From the NCBI RefSeq assembly GCF_016583825.1, contig NZ_NRRV01000008.1:1-64000 (forward strand): a stretch of 64,000 bases of DNA. The letters run 5' to 3'. This document shows, in pieces, positions 27,328-36,105 of the stretch (positions are counted from its first letter, which is position 1; every line of letters starts with the position of its first letter). Source of the DNA: Thiohalocapsa halophila. GTDB taxonomy: Bacteria; Pseudomonadota; Gammaproteobacteria; Chromatiales; Chromatiaceae. A program made the position numbers and the translations under genes. The notes beneath the pieces were generated by a model, which saw nothing but the letters and a program-made list of their open reading frames with translations, did not search any database and was not told the DNA's origin.

Positions 27328-28044
27328 TCAGTCCCTGCGGTGGGGCCGGGGGCGGCGATCGGCGTGGATGTCGAAGCGGTAGAGGAAGAACAGGATCGCG
27401 ATGGTGCCCAGCAGGAACCAGTCGGGCCCGATGAGCCAGAGCACGAGCGGCACGGCGAGCAGGAAGCTGCGTGTGCCCCGGTTGTAATGGCCGCCGGCGC
27501 GGTTCAGGGTCTCGGCGATCAAGCCCGCATCGTCCGCGGAGAAATGGCTGTCCGGCAGGTTGATCAGAAAGCCCGTGTGGTTGTAATAGCGCAGCGACAG
27601 GGCGAAGTGCAGAAAGGCAATGAAAAACAGCGCTGCGATGAAGAGCAGCTTGACGCGCACCAGCGGCGCGCGCGTCGGCGCGAGGCTCAGCGCCTGCGAC
27701 AGGGCGCCGAGATCCAGCCCCTCCAGGGCGACGCTGATCACGCCCAGACCGATCAGAATGGCGGTGGACGCGAACAGGGTCGCCGACATGACCCAGTTGC
27801 GCAGGGTCTGGACCGCCAGAATGTCGTTGTGCGCGGCCCGCACGGTCTCGATCCAGGCGCGCCGGAGCCGGTCGGAGCGACCGCGGTAAGTCGCCTCCGG
27901 GTGTCTGGCGAGCAGGCGCCGCAGATAAAGGTGATAGCCGAGCAGCAGCAGCAGCGCCGCCGCATTGGCCGCCCAGGCCAGCTCCGCCGGCAGTGTTCCG
28001 AGCAGTGCCCGGGCGCTGCCGGCCGGCGCAGATGCGTCGACCAT
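27328..28044 (-). CDS. DUF599 family membrane protein
   Basis: A 238-residue inner-membrane protein. Helices lie at about 20-45, 90-115, 135-165 and 200-225. The cytoplasmic connecting region reads RRAWIETVRAAHNDILAVQTLRNWVMSATLFASTAI, which is the conserved DUF599 core, followed by FLHFALSLRYYNHTGFLINLP. The charged tail ends HADRRPRPHRRD. The function of the family is not established. The ATG at 28044 is the first in frame with a sensible N-terminus. It converges with the symporter gene. Confidence 0.75.
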   Translation of the reverse strand: MVDASAPAGSARALLGTLPAELAWAANAAALLLLLGYHLYLRRLLARHPEATYRGRSDRLRRAWIETVRAAHNDILAVQTLRNWVMSATLFASTAILIGLGVISVALEGLDLGALSQALSLAPTRAPLVRVKLLFIAALFFIAFLHFALSLRYYNHTGFLINLPDSHFSADDAGLIAETLNRAGGHYNRGTRSFLLAVPLVLWLIGPDWFLLGTIAILFFLYRFDIHADRRPRPHRRD

Positions 28045-28485
28045 GGTGCTGTTACCGCGATGCCCGCAGCACCGCCCAAGCGCGGCTTGCGCCATGGATG
28101 CGGCCGCGGTGAGGCAGGGTGATCGGCGGGGCTGTGCCGGCGGCTGTGGACATGGATGCTCGGTGCTTTGGTTGGTGCGGCTGCGGCCGGCTGGACCGCA
28201 ACGGGGATTGTAGCCGCCTGAATGCCGGCGTCCATGCTGCGATGCTCGATCGCGCCGAGTGTTGTCGCTGCTCCGGGCCGCCGTTAAGCTGCCGGACTCC
28301 CCGCGGTGGCGCTGCCGCGCCGTCGACTGAAATTCAGCACGCACCGCCCCGATCCCCAAAATTCCCCATGACGCAGGTACTTGGCTTGGCTTTATTCCCA
28401 TACGCACCGGCGAGTCCGGCGCGGGGCAGACGGCCGTGTTGAGCGCAGACGCACCCGGTCGGCGGCACCAATCCAGGTGTGGCCG
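28045..28485 (+). other. Intergenic stretch, nothing recognised
   Basis: About 440 bp between the diverging DUF599 and hydrolase genes. No gene or structured repeat is recognised; both promoters should be here. Confidence 0.4.
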
Positions 28486-30036
28486 ATGATGCCGCTGGTG
28501 CGCTTCCTCGGACGCCTGCTGGGCAACCTCGGCATCGCGCTCTTCGGTGCCTTGGTGGCCGCTGTGCTCGTCTATGTGCTCTGGGCGCGCGCGCAGCCGC
28601 CACTGCAGCTGTGGCATCAGGTGGCGCTCGAGCAGGAATTCACGGCGGCGAAGGCCGAGGAGATCGCGACCCTGGACGCCTACCGCGCGCTGGAGGACCG
28701 GGTCTTCGCGGAGCTGGATGCCGAGGTCTATGCCCAGGTCCCCACCGGCCCGGCGCAGCGGCTGAATCGCTTCAGTCCGGGCAGCGCCTCCGACCCGCGC
28801 CGGCGCGAGCCCAACTGGAACCGCACCTTCGAGCTGATCCCCGAGCGCCCGCGGGGCGGCGTGCTGTTGCTGCACGGCATGTCCGACGGGCCCTACAGTC
28901 TGCGCGCGCTCGGTCAGGCGCTGCACGCGCAGGGCTATCGGGTCCTCGGGCTGCGCATGCCCGGCCATGGCACGGCACCGGCCGGACTCCTGGACGTGAC
29001 CTGGGAGGACATGGCGGCGGCGACGCAGCTCGGTGCGCGCCATCTCGCCGACTCCCTGGACGGCAAGCCCATCCACATCATCGGCTATTCCACCGGTGCC
29101 GCGCTGGCGCTCGACTATTCGCTGGATGCCATGGGAGATTCCGGGGCGGCTTCCGGGGCCGATTCCGGTGCGGATTCCGGTGCGGATTCCGGTGCGGCTG
29201 CCGAGCTGCCCGTCCCCGCGAGCCTGGTGCTGGTCTCACCCGCCATCGGTATCACGCCGGCGGCCACGCTCACCCGGTGGTTTGCCCTGATGTCGCATCT
29301 GCCGGGGCTGGAGCAGCTCGCGTGGACGACCCTGGTGCCGGAGTTCGACCCCTTCAATTACAATGCCTTCAGCGCCAATGCGAGCCTTCAGGTCCATCGC
29401 ATGACTCGGGCGACGACGCGGCGGGTCCGCCGGCTCGCTGCCGAGGGCCCCATCGAGGACTTTCCCGCGACCTTGGTGCTGTTGAGCGTCGTGGACGCCA
29501 CGGTATCGCCGCGGGCCGCCGTCGACAATCTGCTCGGGCATCTGGCATCGGGCCGCCACGAGCTGCTGCTCTATGACATCAACCGCGAGGCCGTGACCTC
29601 GCCGCTGATCGTCACCGACACCGCCGCGCTGACCAAGCAGCTGATGGCCGATGCGAGCCTGCCCTTCGCCATCACCATGGTGGGTAACGAATCCGCCGCG
29701 GACCGGCGCGTTATCGCCCGCTACAAGGCACCAGGTACGGCGGAGGTGGTGCGCAGTGACAACCTATCGGGCACCTGGCCGGACGATACCATCTCGCTGT
29801 CGCATGTGGATCTGCCCTTCCCGCCGGATGATCCGCTCTACGGGCGCTACCCACCGCAGGAGCCGGGACAGGTGTTCCTGGGGCAGCTGGCCATCCGCGG
29901 CGAGCGCGGCGTGCTGAAGATACCGGCCCAATGGCTGCTGCGCCTGCGGCACAATCCCTTCTACGACTACCAAGAGCGGCGCGTGCTGGACTGGATCGAT
30001 CAGGCCAATGCGCCCACCGGCAACGCGGACGATTGA
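28486..30036 (+). CDS. Membrane-anchored alpha/beta hydrolase (serine aminopeptidase/lysophospholipase-like)
   Basis: A 516-residue protein with one N-terminal membrane helix (about 10-32) and a periplasmic or membrane-attached hydrolase. The oxyanion region is GGVLLLHGMSDGPYSLRALG, and the nucleophile elbow is GYSTG (Ser about 202). After the cap, an acid residue is likely in LSVVDATVS; the catalytic His is probably in ISLSHVDLP. The S33/Hydrolase_4 lysophospholipase group fits best. A low-complexity stretch of ASG/DSG repeats (about 218-237), encoded by five 12-bp DNA repeats, follows the elbow. Start choice: adjacent ATGs at 28486 and 28489. The TerB-like gene begins 30 bp after the stop. 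Confidence 0.8.
   Translation: MMPLVRFLGRLLGNLGIALFGALVAAVLVYVLWARAQPPLQLWHQVALEQEFTAAKAEEIATLDAYRALEDRVFAELDAEVYAQVPTGPAQRLNRFSPGSASDPRRREPNWNRTFELIPERPRGGVLLLHGMSDGPYSLRALGQALHAQGYRVLGLRMPGHGTAPAGLLDVTWEDMAAATQLGARHLADSLDGKPIHIIGYSTGAALALDYSLDAMGDSGAASGADSGADSGADSGAAAELPVPASLVLVSPAIGITPAATLTRWFALMSHLPGLEQLAWTTLVPEFDPFNYNAFSANASLQVHRMTRATTRRVRRLAAEGPIEDFPATLVLLSVVDATVSPRAAVDNLLGHLASGRHELLLYDINREAVTSPLIVTDTAALTKQLMADASLPFAITMVGNESAADRRVIARYKAPGTAEVVRSDNLSGTWPDDTISLSHVDLPFPPDDPLYGRYPPQEPGQVFLGQLAIRGERGVLKIPAQWLLRLRHNPFYDYQERRVLDWIDQANAPTGNADD
29137..29196 (+). repeat. In-frame 12-bp tandem repeat inside the hydrolase gene
   Basis: Five copies of a 12-bp unit (GATTCCGGTGCG and variants) encode DSGA/ASGA/DSGA-type repeats. 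The unit length is a multiple of three, so copy-number change would alter a loop length without breaking the frame. Confidence 0.9.
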
Positions 30037-30065
30037 ATCCGGCGCCCAACGCGGAGCACCATTCC

Positions 30066-30524
30066 ATGCTGAACCAGATCAAAAACTTCTTTCGCGAGAA
30101 CCTCGCACCGAGCCGCGCGGACACCGCGGCCGACACGGAGCATCGGCTGCAGCTCGCCGTGGGCGCGCTGTTGCTGGAGATGACCCGGGTGGACGGCGAG
30201 ATCCGCCCCGAGCAATGCGACCGGGTGGAGGCCGCCATCCGCCAGCAGTTCGATCTGACCGACGCGGAAACCGCGGAGCTGATTCGCCTCGCCGAGGCCG
30301 AGCGGGACGACGCGACCGATTACTTCCAGTTCACGCAGCTGATCAACGCCGACTTCACGCCGCGGGAGAAGGAAGCCATCATCGAGCAGCTTTGGGCCGT
30401 GGCCCTGGCCGATCAGGAGCTGCACCGGTATGAGGAGCATCTGGTGCGCAAGATCTCCGAGCTGCTCTACGTCCCTCACAGCGCCTTCATCGCGGCCAAG
30501 CATCGGGCGCAAGGCAGCGCCTGA
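30066..30524 (+). CDS. TerB-family (tellurite-resistance-like) cytoplasmic protein
   Basis: A 152-residue all-helical protein. The core reads LQLAVGALLLEMTRVDGEIRPEQCDRVEAAI, with the acidic metal-binding loop RVDGE typical of TerB domains, and a second helix pair in FTPREKEAIIEQLWAVALADQELHRYEE with the matching ADQE acidic motif. TerB-like proteins bind divalent metal through these two acidic loops. Despite the family name, stand-alone copies are often not tied to tellurite. The gene lies 30 bp after the hydrolase and is probably co-transcribed. Confidence 0.85.
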   Translation: MLNQIKNFFRENLAPSRADTAADTEHRLQLAVGALLLEMTRVDGEIRPEQCDRVEAAIRQQFDLTDAETAELIRLAEAERDDATDYFQFTQLINADFTPREKEAIIEQLWAVALADQELHRYEEHLVRKISELLYVPHSAFIAAKHRAQGSA

Positions 30525-30561
30525 CCGTTGCGGGCGCATCCTGATCCGCCCTCTGGATCCG

Positions 30562-30592
30562 TCTGTGGGAGCGCCGTCCTCGGCGCGACGGC
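30562..30592. repeat. Single REP-like hairpin
   Basis: GTGGGAGCGCCGTCCTCGGCGCGACG resembles one half of the 89-bp array unit (GTGGGAGCGGC...GGCCGCGA) with compensating stem changes. It lies 40 bp after the TerB-like stop. Confidence 0.6.
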
Positions 30593-30695
30593 AGCCGCTA
30601 CCTCAGGATGTGCGCTAACCGCCGAGAGCAGGGTCGAAACCCCAGGTCATTCCCGCGCCGGGAAGGGCGTGCCGACAACCGTGACAGGAGCAAGC

Positions 30696-31196
30696 ATGAT
30701 CGAGTCATTCCGTCCTGGCGGCTTGGGAAGCCGGCGCGCCGCGCTGGCGGGCCTGGCCGCCGCCTTGGTGCTCTCTCTTTCGGGCTGCGCGCAGCAGGAG
30801 ACCGAGGCCGGCGCGGCTCAGTCGGGCGAGCCGCGCATCCTTCGTCAAATCGATCGGCCGCTGCGGCCGGCGGCCGCCGACGGCGAGCGCGTCTTCCAAG
30901 ACGGTTTCGCCCGGGGTGCGCTGAGCGCTGACGGCGCTTGGCGCGTCCGCGCTGAGATCATGCATCCGCGCCTGCGCTGCGCGACCTATGCCGTGGGTGT
31001 GCGCTTCGGCAGCGGTGATGCCGACTGCGGCGACGTCGACTGGCAAACGGACGCCGAGTTTCTGCCGTCACGCCGACAGTGCAACAATGCCACTGTCATC
31101 CACAGCGGCGAGGGTGTCGTGGGACGCTCGCCTGACGTGATCGAGACCTTGAGCTGCGCGCGTGTGATGGTGCGCTGCAGCGGCGCCTGTGGCTGA
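30696..31196 (+). CDS. Hypothetical lipoprotein
   Basis: A 166-residue lipoprotein with no recognised domain. The signal region RRAALAGLAAALVLSLSGC has lipobox LSGC, and the start at 30696 has an ideal AGGAG seven bases upstream. The mature part has five or more Cys (LRCATYAVG, DADCGDV, RRQCNNA, TLSCARVMVRCSGAC), which suggests disulfides in the periplasm. It sits 14 bp ahead of the ABC transporter ATPase gene and is probably in the same operon, so it may be an accessory of that transporter, but this is inference. Confidence 0.7.
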   Translation: MIESFRPGGLGSRRAALAGLAAALVLSLSGCAQQETEAGAAQSGEPRILRQIDRPLRPAAADGERVFQDGFARGALSADGAWRVRAEIMHPRLRCATYAVGVRFGSGDADCGDVDWQTDAEFLPSRRQCNNATVIHSGEGVVGRSPDVIETLSCARVMVRCSGACG

Positions 31197-31210
31197 GGGC
31201 AGTCCACTAC

Positions 31211-31981
31211 TTGTTCGAGCTGCGTCAAATCACCAAAGCCTATGGCGAGCAGCGGGCGCTGGATGGCCTGTCGCTGCGCATCGAGCCTGCGGCCACGACG
31301 GCCTTGATCGGGCCCTCGGGCTGCGGCAAATCGACGCTGCTGCGGGTGCTGATCGGTCTGGTCGGCGCCGATGCCGGCGAGGTCCTGCTCGATGGCGCGC
31401 CGCTGACGCCGGCACGGCTCCCCGACGCCCGGCTGCGCATGGGCTATGTCATCCAGCAGGGGGGTCTGTTCCCCCATTTGACGGCCCGCGACAACGCGAC
31501 GCTGATGGCCGCGCACCTTGGTTGGCCGCGGGAGCGCATCTCGGCGCGCCTGGACGAGCTGGTGACGCTGACGCACTTGCCGGCGGACGTGTTGGACCGT
31601 TATCCGGGCGAGCTGTCCGGGGGTCAGAATCAGCGCGTGGCCCTGATGCGCGCGCTGATGCTGGACCCGGAGATTCTGCTTCTGGATGAGCCGCTGGGCG
31701 CGCTGGACCCCATGGTGCGCAGCGAGCTGCAGGACGAGCTCAAGCAGATCTTCGCCGCCTTGAAGCGCACCGTCGTACTCGTGACCCACGACCTCCCCGA
31801 GGCCGCTTTTCTTGCCGATCGCATCGTGCTGATGCGCGCCGGGCGGGCGGTGCAAACGGGCCTGCTGGCGGATATGGTGCAGCGCCCGGCGGAGCCCTTC
31901 GTAGAGCGTTTCGTCCAAGCCCAGCGCAGCCCCTTGGAGCACCTCGCCGGAGCCTCGCCCGCGGCGGACGGCGACCCATGA
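31211..31981 (+). CDS. ABC transporter ATPase, quaternary-amine/osmoprotectant (OpuC/OsmV-like) family
   Basis: A 256-residue cytoplasmic ATPase. Walker A is GPSGCGKST (34-42), signature LSGGQ (135-139), Walker B ILLLDE (155-160), and the switch His lies in VVLVTHDLPEA. It belongs with the glycine betaine/carnitine/choline importers by its partner permease-binding protein, which it overlaps by 4 bp (ATGA). The CBS domains found at the C-terminus of many OpuA/OpuC ATPases are absent, so ionic-strength sensing through CBS is not expected. The start is a TTG with GAGGG about 12 bases upstream; no ATG is available near the conserved N-terminus. Confidence 0.88.
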   Translation: MFELRQITKAYGEQRALDGLSLRIEPAATTALIGPSGCGKSTLLRVLIGLVGADAGEVLLDGAPLTPARLPDARLRMGYVIQQGGLFPHLTARDNATLMAAHLGWPRERISARLDELVTLTHLPADVLDRYPGELSGGQNQRVALMRALMLDPEILLLDEPLGALDPMVRSELQDELKQIFAALKRTVVLVTHDLPEAAFLADRIVLMRAGRAVQTGLLADMVQRPAEPFVERFVQAQRSPLEHLAGASPAADGDP

Positions 31982-33603
31982 GTGCCGCGACACCATCCGT
32001 GACCGCCGATCCTCCGACGCCGAAGGGGTCTCGGCGGGCATGTTCTGAACTGCGCCAGCCGCTCGCACAGGCGTGGCGGCGGACTCTGGCGAGTCCATGG
32101 CGCGTCGGCCTGCTCCTCGTGCTCGCCGCTCTGGCGCTTGCAGGCTGCTCGGGCAGCGATCGGGAAGTCCTGATCGGGAGTAAGAAGTTCACCGAGTCCG
32201 TGATCCTGGGTGAGGTGCTGGCGGGCCTGGTGGCGGATGCGGGGCTGCCCGCGCGGCATCGCCAGGCGCTCGGCGGCACGCGCATCGTCTACAACGCGCT
32301 GGTCAGCGGCGAGATCGATGCCTATGTGGAGTACTCGGGCACCCTGATCCACGAGCTGCTCCGTGATGCGGGCCTGGACCGGGTCCAAGACCCCGCCGAG
32401 CGGCGGCGTCTGCTCGGCGAGCGCCTGCGGCGCGACGGCATCCTGCTCGGCGGTGCGATCGGCTTCCAAAACAACTATGCGCTCGGGATGACCAAGCCGC
32501 GGGCGGCTGAGCTCGGCATCAAGCGCATTTCCGATCTTCGGCGATATCCGGACCTGCGGCTGCGCTTCCCCAACGAGTCCATGGAGCGCAAGGACGGCTG
32601 GCCGGCCCTGAAGGCCGCCTATGCGCTGCCGCAGCAGAACGTGCGGGGGGTCGAGCACGCACTGGCCTACCGGGCCCTGGCCGCGGGCAGCGCCGATGTC
32701 ACGGCGCTCTATACCACCGACGCCGAGATCGCTTACTACGACCTCGCGATTCTGGCCGATGACCAGGGCTTTTTTCCTAGCTACGACGCCCTGCTGCTGG
32801 CGCGGGCGGATCTCGCGCAGCGTGCGCCCCGCGCCCTGAAGGCCATGCGCCGCAGCATCGGGCTCATCGACGGCGAGCGCATGACCGCCCTCAACGCCGC
32901 CGTGCAGCTGGACGGGGCCTCGGAGCAGGAGGCGGCGGCGGACCTGTTGGCCCAGGCCCGCGGCATCGTCATCGCGACGGATGCCGAGGGTCTGCCGGCG
33001 CGACTGGCGAAGAACACCGCGGTGCATGCCCTGCTGGTGGGCGTGTCGCTGTCGGCGGCGGTGCTCGTCGCTGTGCCGCTGGGCATCCTTGCCGCCCACC
33101 GGCGGCGCCTCGGGCAGGCGGTGCTCGCGGCGGTGGGCATCGCACAGACCATTCCCGCTCTTGCCTTGCTGGTGTTCATGATCCCGGTGTTCGGCATCGG
33201 CACCGGCTCGGCGCTGGTGGCGCTCTTTCTCTATAGCCTGCTGCCCATTGTGCGCAATACCCATGCGGGTATCACCGGCATCGCGCCGGCGCTCAAAGAG
33301 GCCGCCGAGGCCATTGGGCTGCCGCCCCGGGCCCGGCTCTGGCGCATCGAGCTGCCGTTGGCCCTGCCGATGATCCTGGCCGGCATCAAGACCGCCGCTG
33401 TGATCAACGTGGGCGCCGCGACCCTGGGTGCGCTGATCGGCGCCGGCGGCTATGGCCAGCCCATCCTCACCGGCATCCGGCTGGACGACACGGCGCTGAT
33501 TCTCGAAGGCGCCGTGCCGGCGGCGTTGTTTGCGCTGGGGGTGCAATGGGGCTTCGAGCGGGCCGAGCGTGCGGTTGTGCCCCGAGGGCTGAAATCGGGC
33601 TGA
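31978..33603 (+). CDS. Fused osmoprotectant-type substrate-binding lipoprotein and ABC permease
   Basis: A 541-residue importer subunit. After about 40 polar residues comes a hydrophobic stretch with lipobox ALAGC (Cys57). Residues 60-335 form an OpuAC/ProX-type binding domain (IGSKKFTESVILGEVLAGL, DAYVEYSGTL, NYALGM), and residues 345-530 a permease domain with about six helices and the EAA loop region (EAAEAIGLPPRARLWRIELPLALPMI). In better-known fusions (OpuF, EgtU) the permease comes first; here the binding domain is N-terminal. Likely substrates are quaternary amines such as glycine betaine, choline, carnitine or ergothioneine-like betaines. An ATGA overlap couples it to the ATPase. Confidence 0.85.
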   Translation: MSAATPSVTADPPTPKGSRRACSELRQPLAQAWRRTLASPWRVGLLLVLAALALAGCSGSDREVLIGSKKFTESVILGEVLAGLVADAGLPARHRQALGGTRIVYNALVSGEIDAYVEYSGTLIHELLRDAGLDRVQDPAERRRLLGERLRRDGILLGGAIGFQNNYALGMTKPRAAELGIKRISDLRRYPDLRLRFPNESMERKDGWPALKAAYALPQQNVRGVEHALAYRALAAGSADVTALYTTDAEIAYYDLAILADDQGFFPSYDALLLARADLAQRAPRALKAMRRSIGLIDGERMTALNAAVQLDGASEQEAAADLLAQARGIVIATDAEGLPARLAKNTAVHALLVGVSLSAAVLVAVPLGILAAHRRRLGQAVLAAVGIAQTIPALALLVFMIPVFGIGTGSALVALFLYSLLPIVRNTHAGITGIAPALKEAAEAIGLPPRARLWRIELPLALPMILAGIKTAAVINVGAATLGALIGAGGYGQPILTGIRLDDTALILEGAVPAALFALGVQWGFERAERAVVPRGLKSG

Positions 33604-33889
33604 AGCCGGGGTGAGGTTGGCGGGGCTTGCGGGAGCCCGGCCGCGGTCGGTGCTGGCATGCGCGGGCGTCGAGCCGGGCGCGGAACCGTTCGTCCGTCCG
33701 GCGGTCCACCACCCACGGGCCGGTTATTCCGAGCCGATTCCCAGTGAGACGCCTGCCAGTGAGACGCCTACAAGTCTTGCGGTGACCTTGTTGGCTCGCC
33801 CGAAGCCGGTAAGATGGTGGGCTGACACCAGCGAAGCCGCGAGCGGCTTCGCCGACACTGCGGATACCAACCAGCTTTCGTGCCTCCCT

Positions 33890-34954
33890 ATGAGCCAGTC
33901 GCCCATCGACAATCCCAAGCATCAGAACCCTGGCGGCCAGTCGGTGCTGGTGGGCGAGAATGCGCGCCGGGATGACGTGGACCAAGCCTGGGAGCAGGAC
34001 AACCAGGCCTGGTGGGATTGGTACATGACCCTCGCCGACAACAGCGACGAGCCTGCAGCCGAGCAGCAGGCACAGGAGCCTCAGGGGCCTCCGGCTGACG
34101 GGCTCGATGGCATAACCGATGTGGACCTGGGCGTCGACGAGGCGGCCGTGCGCGTCGAGCTGTCGGTCCCTTACGTCCTGACGGCTGAGCAGATCGATGC
34201 CTTCCGCACCAACGGTTATATCAAGCTGCCGGGGGTGCTGTCCCCGAGCGCGACACGGCTGCTTCGGCGGGAAATCGTTGGGCTCTTGGGCGATGCTTTC
34301 GACACGCGCCTCGACGGCGGTACCCAGGGGCGCTTTCTCAGCGCCGAGATGGCCTGGCGCGAGCACCCGCTGCTGCGCGCCTACGTGCTGAGCCCGCGCA
34401 TCGCCAAGATCTGCGCAGATCTGCTCGGCGTCCGCGGGGTCCGGCTCTATCACGACAACCTGATGTCTAAAGAGCCCGGTTGCGGACGCACACCCTGGCA
34501 CTACGACGCCCACCATTTTCCGCTTGCCACAAACGATGTGGTGACCGCCTGGATTCCGGCGCAGCCGATCCCGCGGGCTATGGGGCCACTGCGCTTCGCG
34601 TGGCCCATCGATGTCTACAAGCTCGTCGAGGGCGTGGCCTTCAACAAATTCGATACAAGCTATGACCGCGGCGTCGCGGACGTCTTCCGCCGCAATGCCG
34701 TCGCCGTGGACGACGGCGCTTTCGATGCCGGGGAGGTCAGTTTCCATCACAATCTCTGCTTTCACTCCGCCGGTGCCAACCGCACCGGTCAGAGTCGCGT
34801 GGTGCTGGCGAACACCTTCTTCGCGGACGGCGCGCGGGTGCTGGACCGCCCGACCATGGTCTCGGGCGACTGGGAGAAGTTCATTCCGGGTGTGGCGCCC
34901 GGTGACGTCGCCGCCAGTCCCCTGAATCCGGTCTGCTGGCCGCCGCAGACATAA
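33890..34954 (+). CDS. Phytanoyl-CoA dioxygenase (PhyH) family Fe(II)/2-oxoglutarate oxygenase
   Basis: A 354-residue cytoplasmic oxygenase. The iron ligands are H204 and D206 in TPWHYDAHHF and the distal H292 in FHSAGANRTGQSR, with R303 (or R298) placed to bind 2-oxoglutarate. An N-terminal tail of about 95 polar residues precedes the domain (VLTAEQIDAFRTNGYIKLPG begins it). The family hydroxylates small molecules, including ectoine (EctD), phytanoyl-CoA and many natural-product intermediates; this is not EctD itself, whose signature I do not see. It sits between a betaine-type importer and a methyltransferase-MFS-methyltransferase set. The ATG at 33890 lacks a clear ribosome binding site, and a GTG at 33611 is in frame but encodes low-quality sequence. 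Confidence 0.85.
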   Translation: MSQSPIDNPKHQNPGGQSVLVGENARRDDVDQAWEQDNQAWWDWYMTLADNSDEPAAEQQAQEPQGPPADGLDGITDVDLGVDEAAVRVELSVPYVLTAEQIDAFRTNGYIKLPGVLSPSATRLLRREIVGLLGDAFDTRLDGGTQGRFLSAEMAWREHPLLRAYVLSPRIAKICADLLGVRGVRLYHDNLMSKEPGCGRTPWHYDAHHFPLATNDVVTAWIPAQPIPRAMGPLRFAWPIDVYKLVEGVAFNKFDTSYDRGVADVFRRNAVAVDDGAFDAGEVSFHHNLCFHSAGANRTGQSRVVLANTFFADGARVLDRPTMVSGDWEKFIPGVAPGDVAASPLNPVCWPPQT

Positions 34955-35022
34955 GCCCGTCGCGTCAAGCCCGTCGCGTCAAGCCCGTCGCGTCAACCCC
35001 GTCGCGTCAACCCCTTCGCGCC
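34953..35022. repeat. 14-bp tandem repeat, five copies
   Basis: AAGCCCGTCGCGTC is repeated at 34953, 34967 and 34981, then AACCCCGTCGCGTC and AACCCCTTCGCGCC. It is non-coding and starts at the stop of the dioxygenase gene. Confidence 0.9.
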
Positions 35023-35189
35023 AACCGGTCTGACGCTGCCGGTACGGCACCTGCACTGCCGAGCGCCTTGTCGCGTAGCGAGCGAGCGCGGCTCGTCTAC
35101 GTCCAGGCTCCTAAACCGCTGCCGCTCTAATCCTGCGGCCCATTTTGAACCGAGATTTTTCAACCCACTTCAGGCGAGCAGGCAAAGCC

Positions 35190-36023
35190 ATGACCGACAC
35201 CTTCGAGCGCAGCTGCGCGCACTGGAGCGAGACCGGGCGCCGGGAGATGGAGGACTTCTATGCCCTGGCGTCGGTGGACTACCGCCATCTGGCCGAGGCC
35301 CTGGACTGGGTCGATTGGCTCCGGGCCCGCCAAGCCCGTGCCGGCCAGAGACCGCTGCGGCTGCTCGATGTCGCCTGCGGCTCGGGCAAGTTCCCGTCTG
35401 CGCTGCAAGGCTACGCCGGCGTATCGCCGAGCAGCGTCGCTCCCATCGATTATGCACTGCTGGATCCATCCGCCTTCTCCATCGCCGAGGCCCGAAGCAC
35501 ACTGTCTCCGCCCTTTGTGGCCGGGGCCGAATACGAGACCACGCTGCAGGCGCTCGAGTGTCCACGCCATCACTTTGACGTCGCCTGGGCCACGCATGCG
35601 CTTTATGCACTGCCAACCGAGCAGCTGGAGGCCGGGCTGCAACGCCTGCTGGATGCCGTCGGCGACACGGCTTGCATTGCCCATGCCGCGAGCGACTCCC
35701 ATTACCTGCGCTTCTATCGCGCCTACCTGGACGCCTTTCACGACGGCGGCGGCACCCCCTATGTCAGCGCCGAGCAGATCGTGGCGGCGCTGGAGCGCCT
35801 CGGGGCGAGACCGCGGGTGCACGAGATCCACTACACCAATGGCGCCCCCGAAGCACAGGCGGCGCAGGTCCAGGGCTACCTCCAGCGCTGCCTCTTCGAT
35901 GACACCCTGGATCTGCCGCAGATGCTTGCCCATCCACTCACCGGCGCCTATCTGGAGACCTGCCGGCAAGGGGGCGAGTGGCGCTTCGCCCAGCACGTGC
36001 TGCTGATCTTCTGCGAGACCTGA
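35190..36023 (+). CDS. Class I SAM-dependent methyltransferase (histamine-N-methyltransferase-like layout)
   Basis: A 277-residue cytoplasmic enzyme. Motif I is LLDVACGSGKF (58-68), and an acidic strand-2 equivalent lies in IDYALLDPSAFSIAEA. Motif IV-like FDVAWATHALYALP and a helix with VSAEQIVAALERLGARPRVHEIHYTNG follow. The order and spacing remind me of histamine N-methyltransferase (its VEPSAEQI and LTQMLDNLGL regions), suggesting an amine or imidazole nitrogen acceptor, but this is pattern recall, not an alignment. The ATG at 35190 is preceded by AGG. It is 82 bp ahead of the MFS gene and probably shares its operon. Confidence 0.75.
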   Translation: MTDTFERSCAHWSETGRREMEDFYALASVDYRHLAEALDWVDWLRARQARAGQRPLRLLDVACGSGKFPSALQGYAGVSPSSVAPIDYALLDPSAFSIAEARSTLSPPFVAGAEYETTLQALECPRHHFDVAWATHALYALPTEQLEAGLQRLLDAVGDTACIAHAASDSHYLRFYRAYLDAFHDGGGTPYVSAEQIVAALERLGARPRVHEIHYTNGAPEAQAAQVQGYLQRCLFDDTLDLPQMLAHPLTGAYLETCRQGGEWRFAQHVLLIFCET

Positions 36024-36105
36024 CGTCACTGATCCACCGCTACCCCCAGTCCGCGCGCTATAGCGCGCGCGTGCTCCACAACCACCAAGGTTCCAAGGAG
36101 GCGAC

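Noticed and set aside
33890-34954. Ectoine hydroxylase EctD
   Set aside because: It shares the PhyH fold but lacks the EctD signature as I know it, and no ectABC genes are present.
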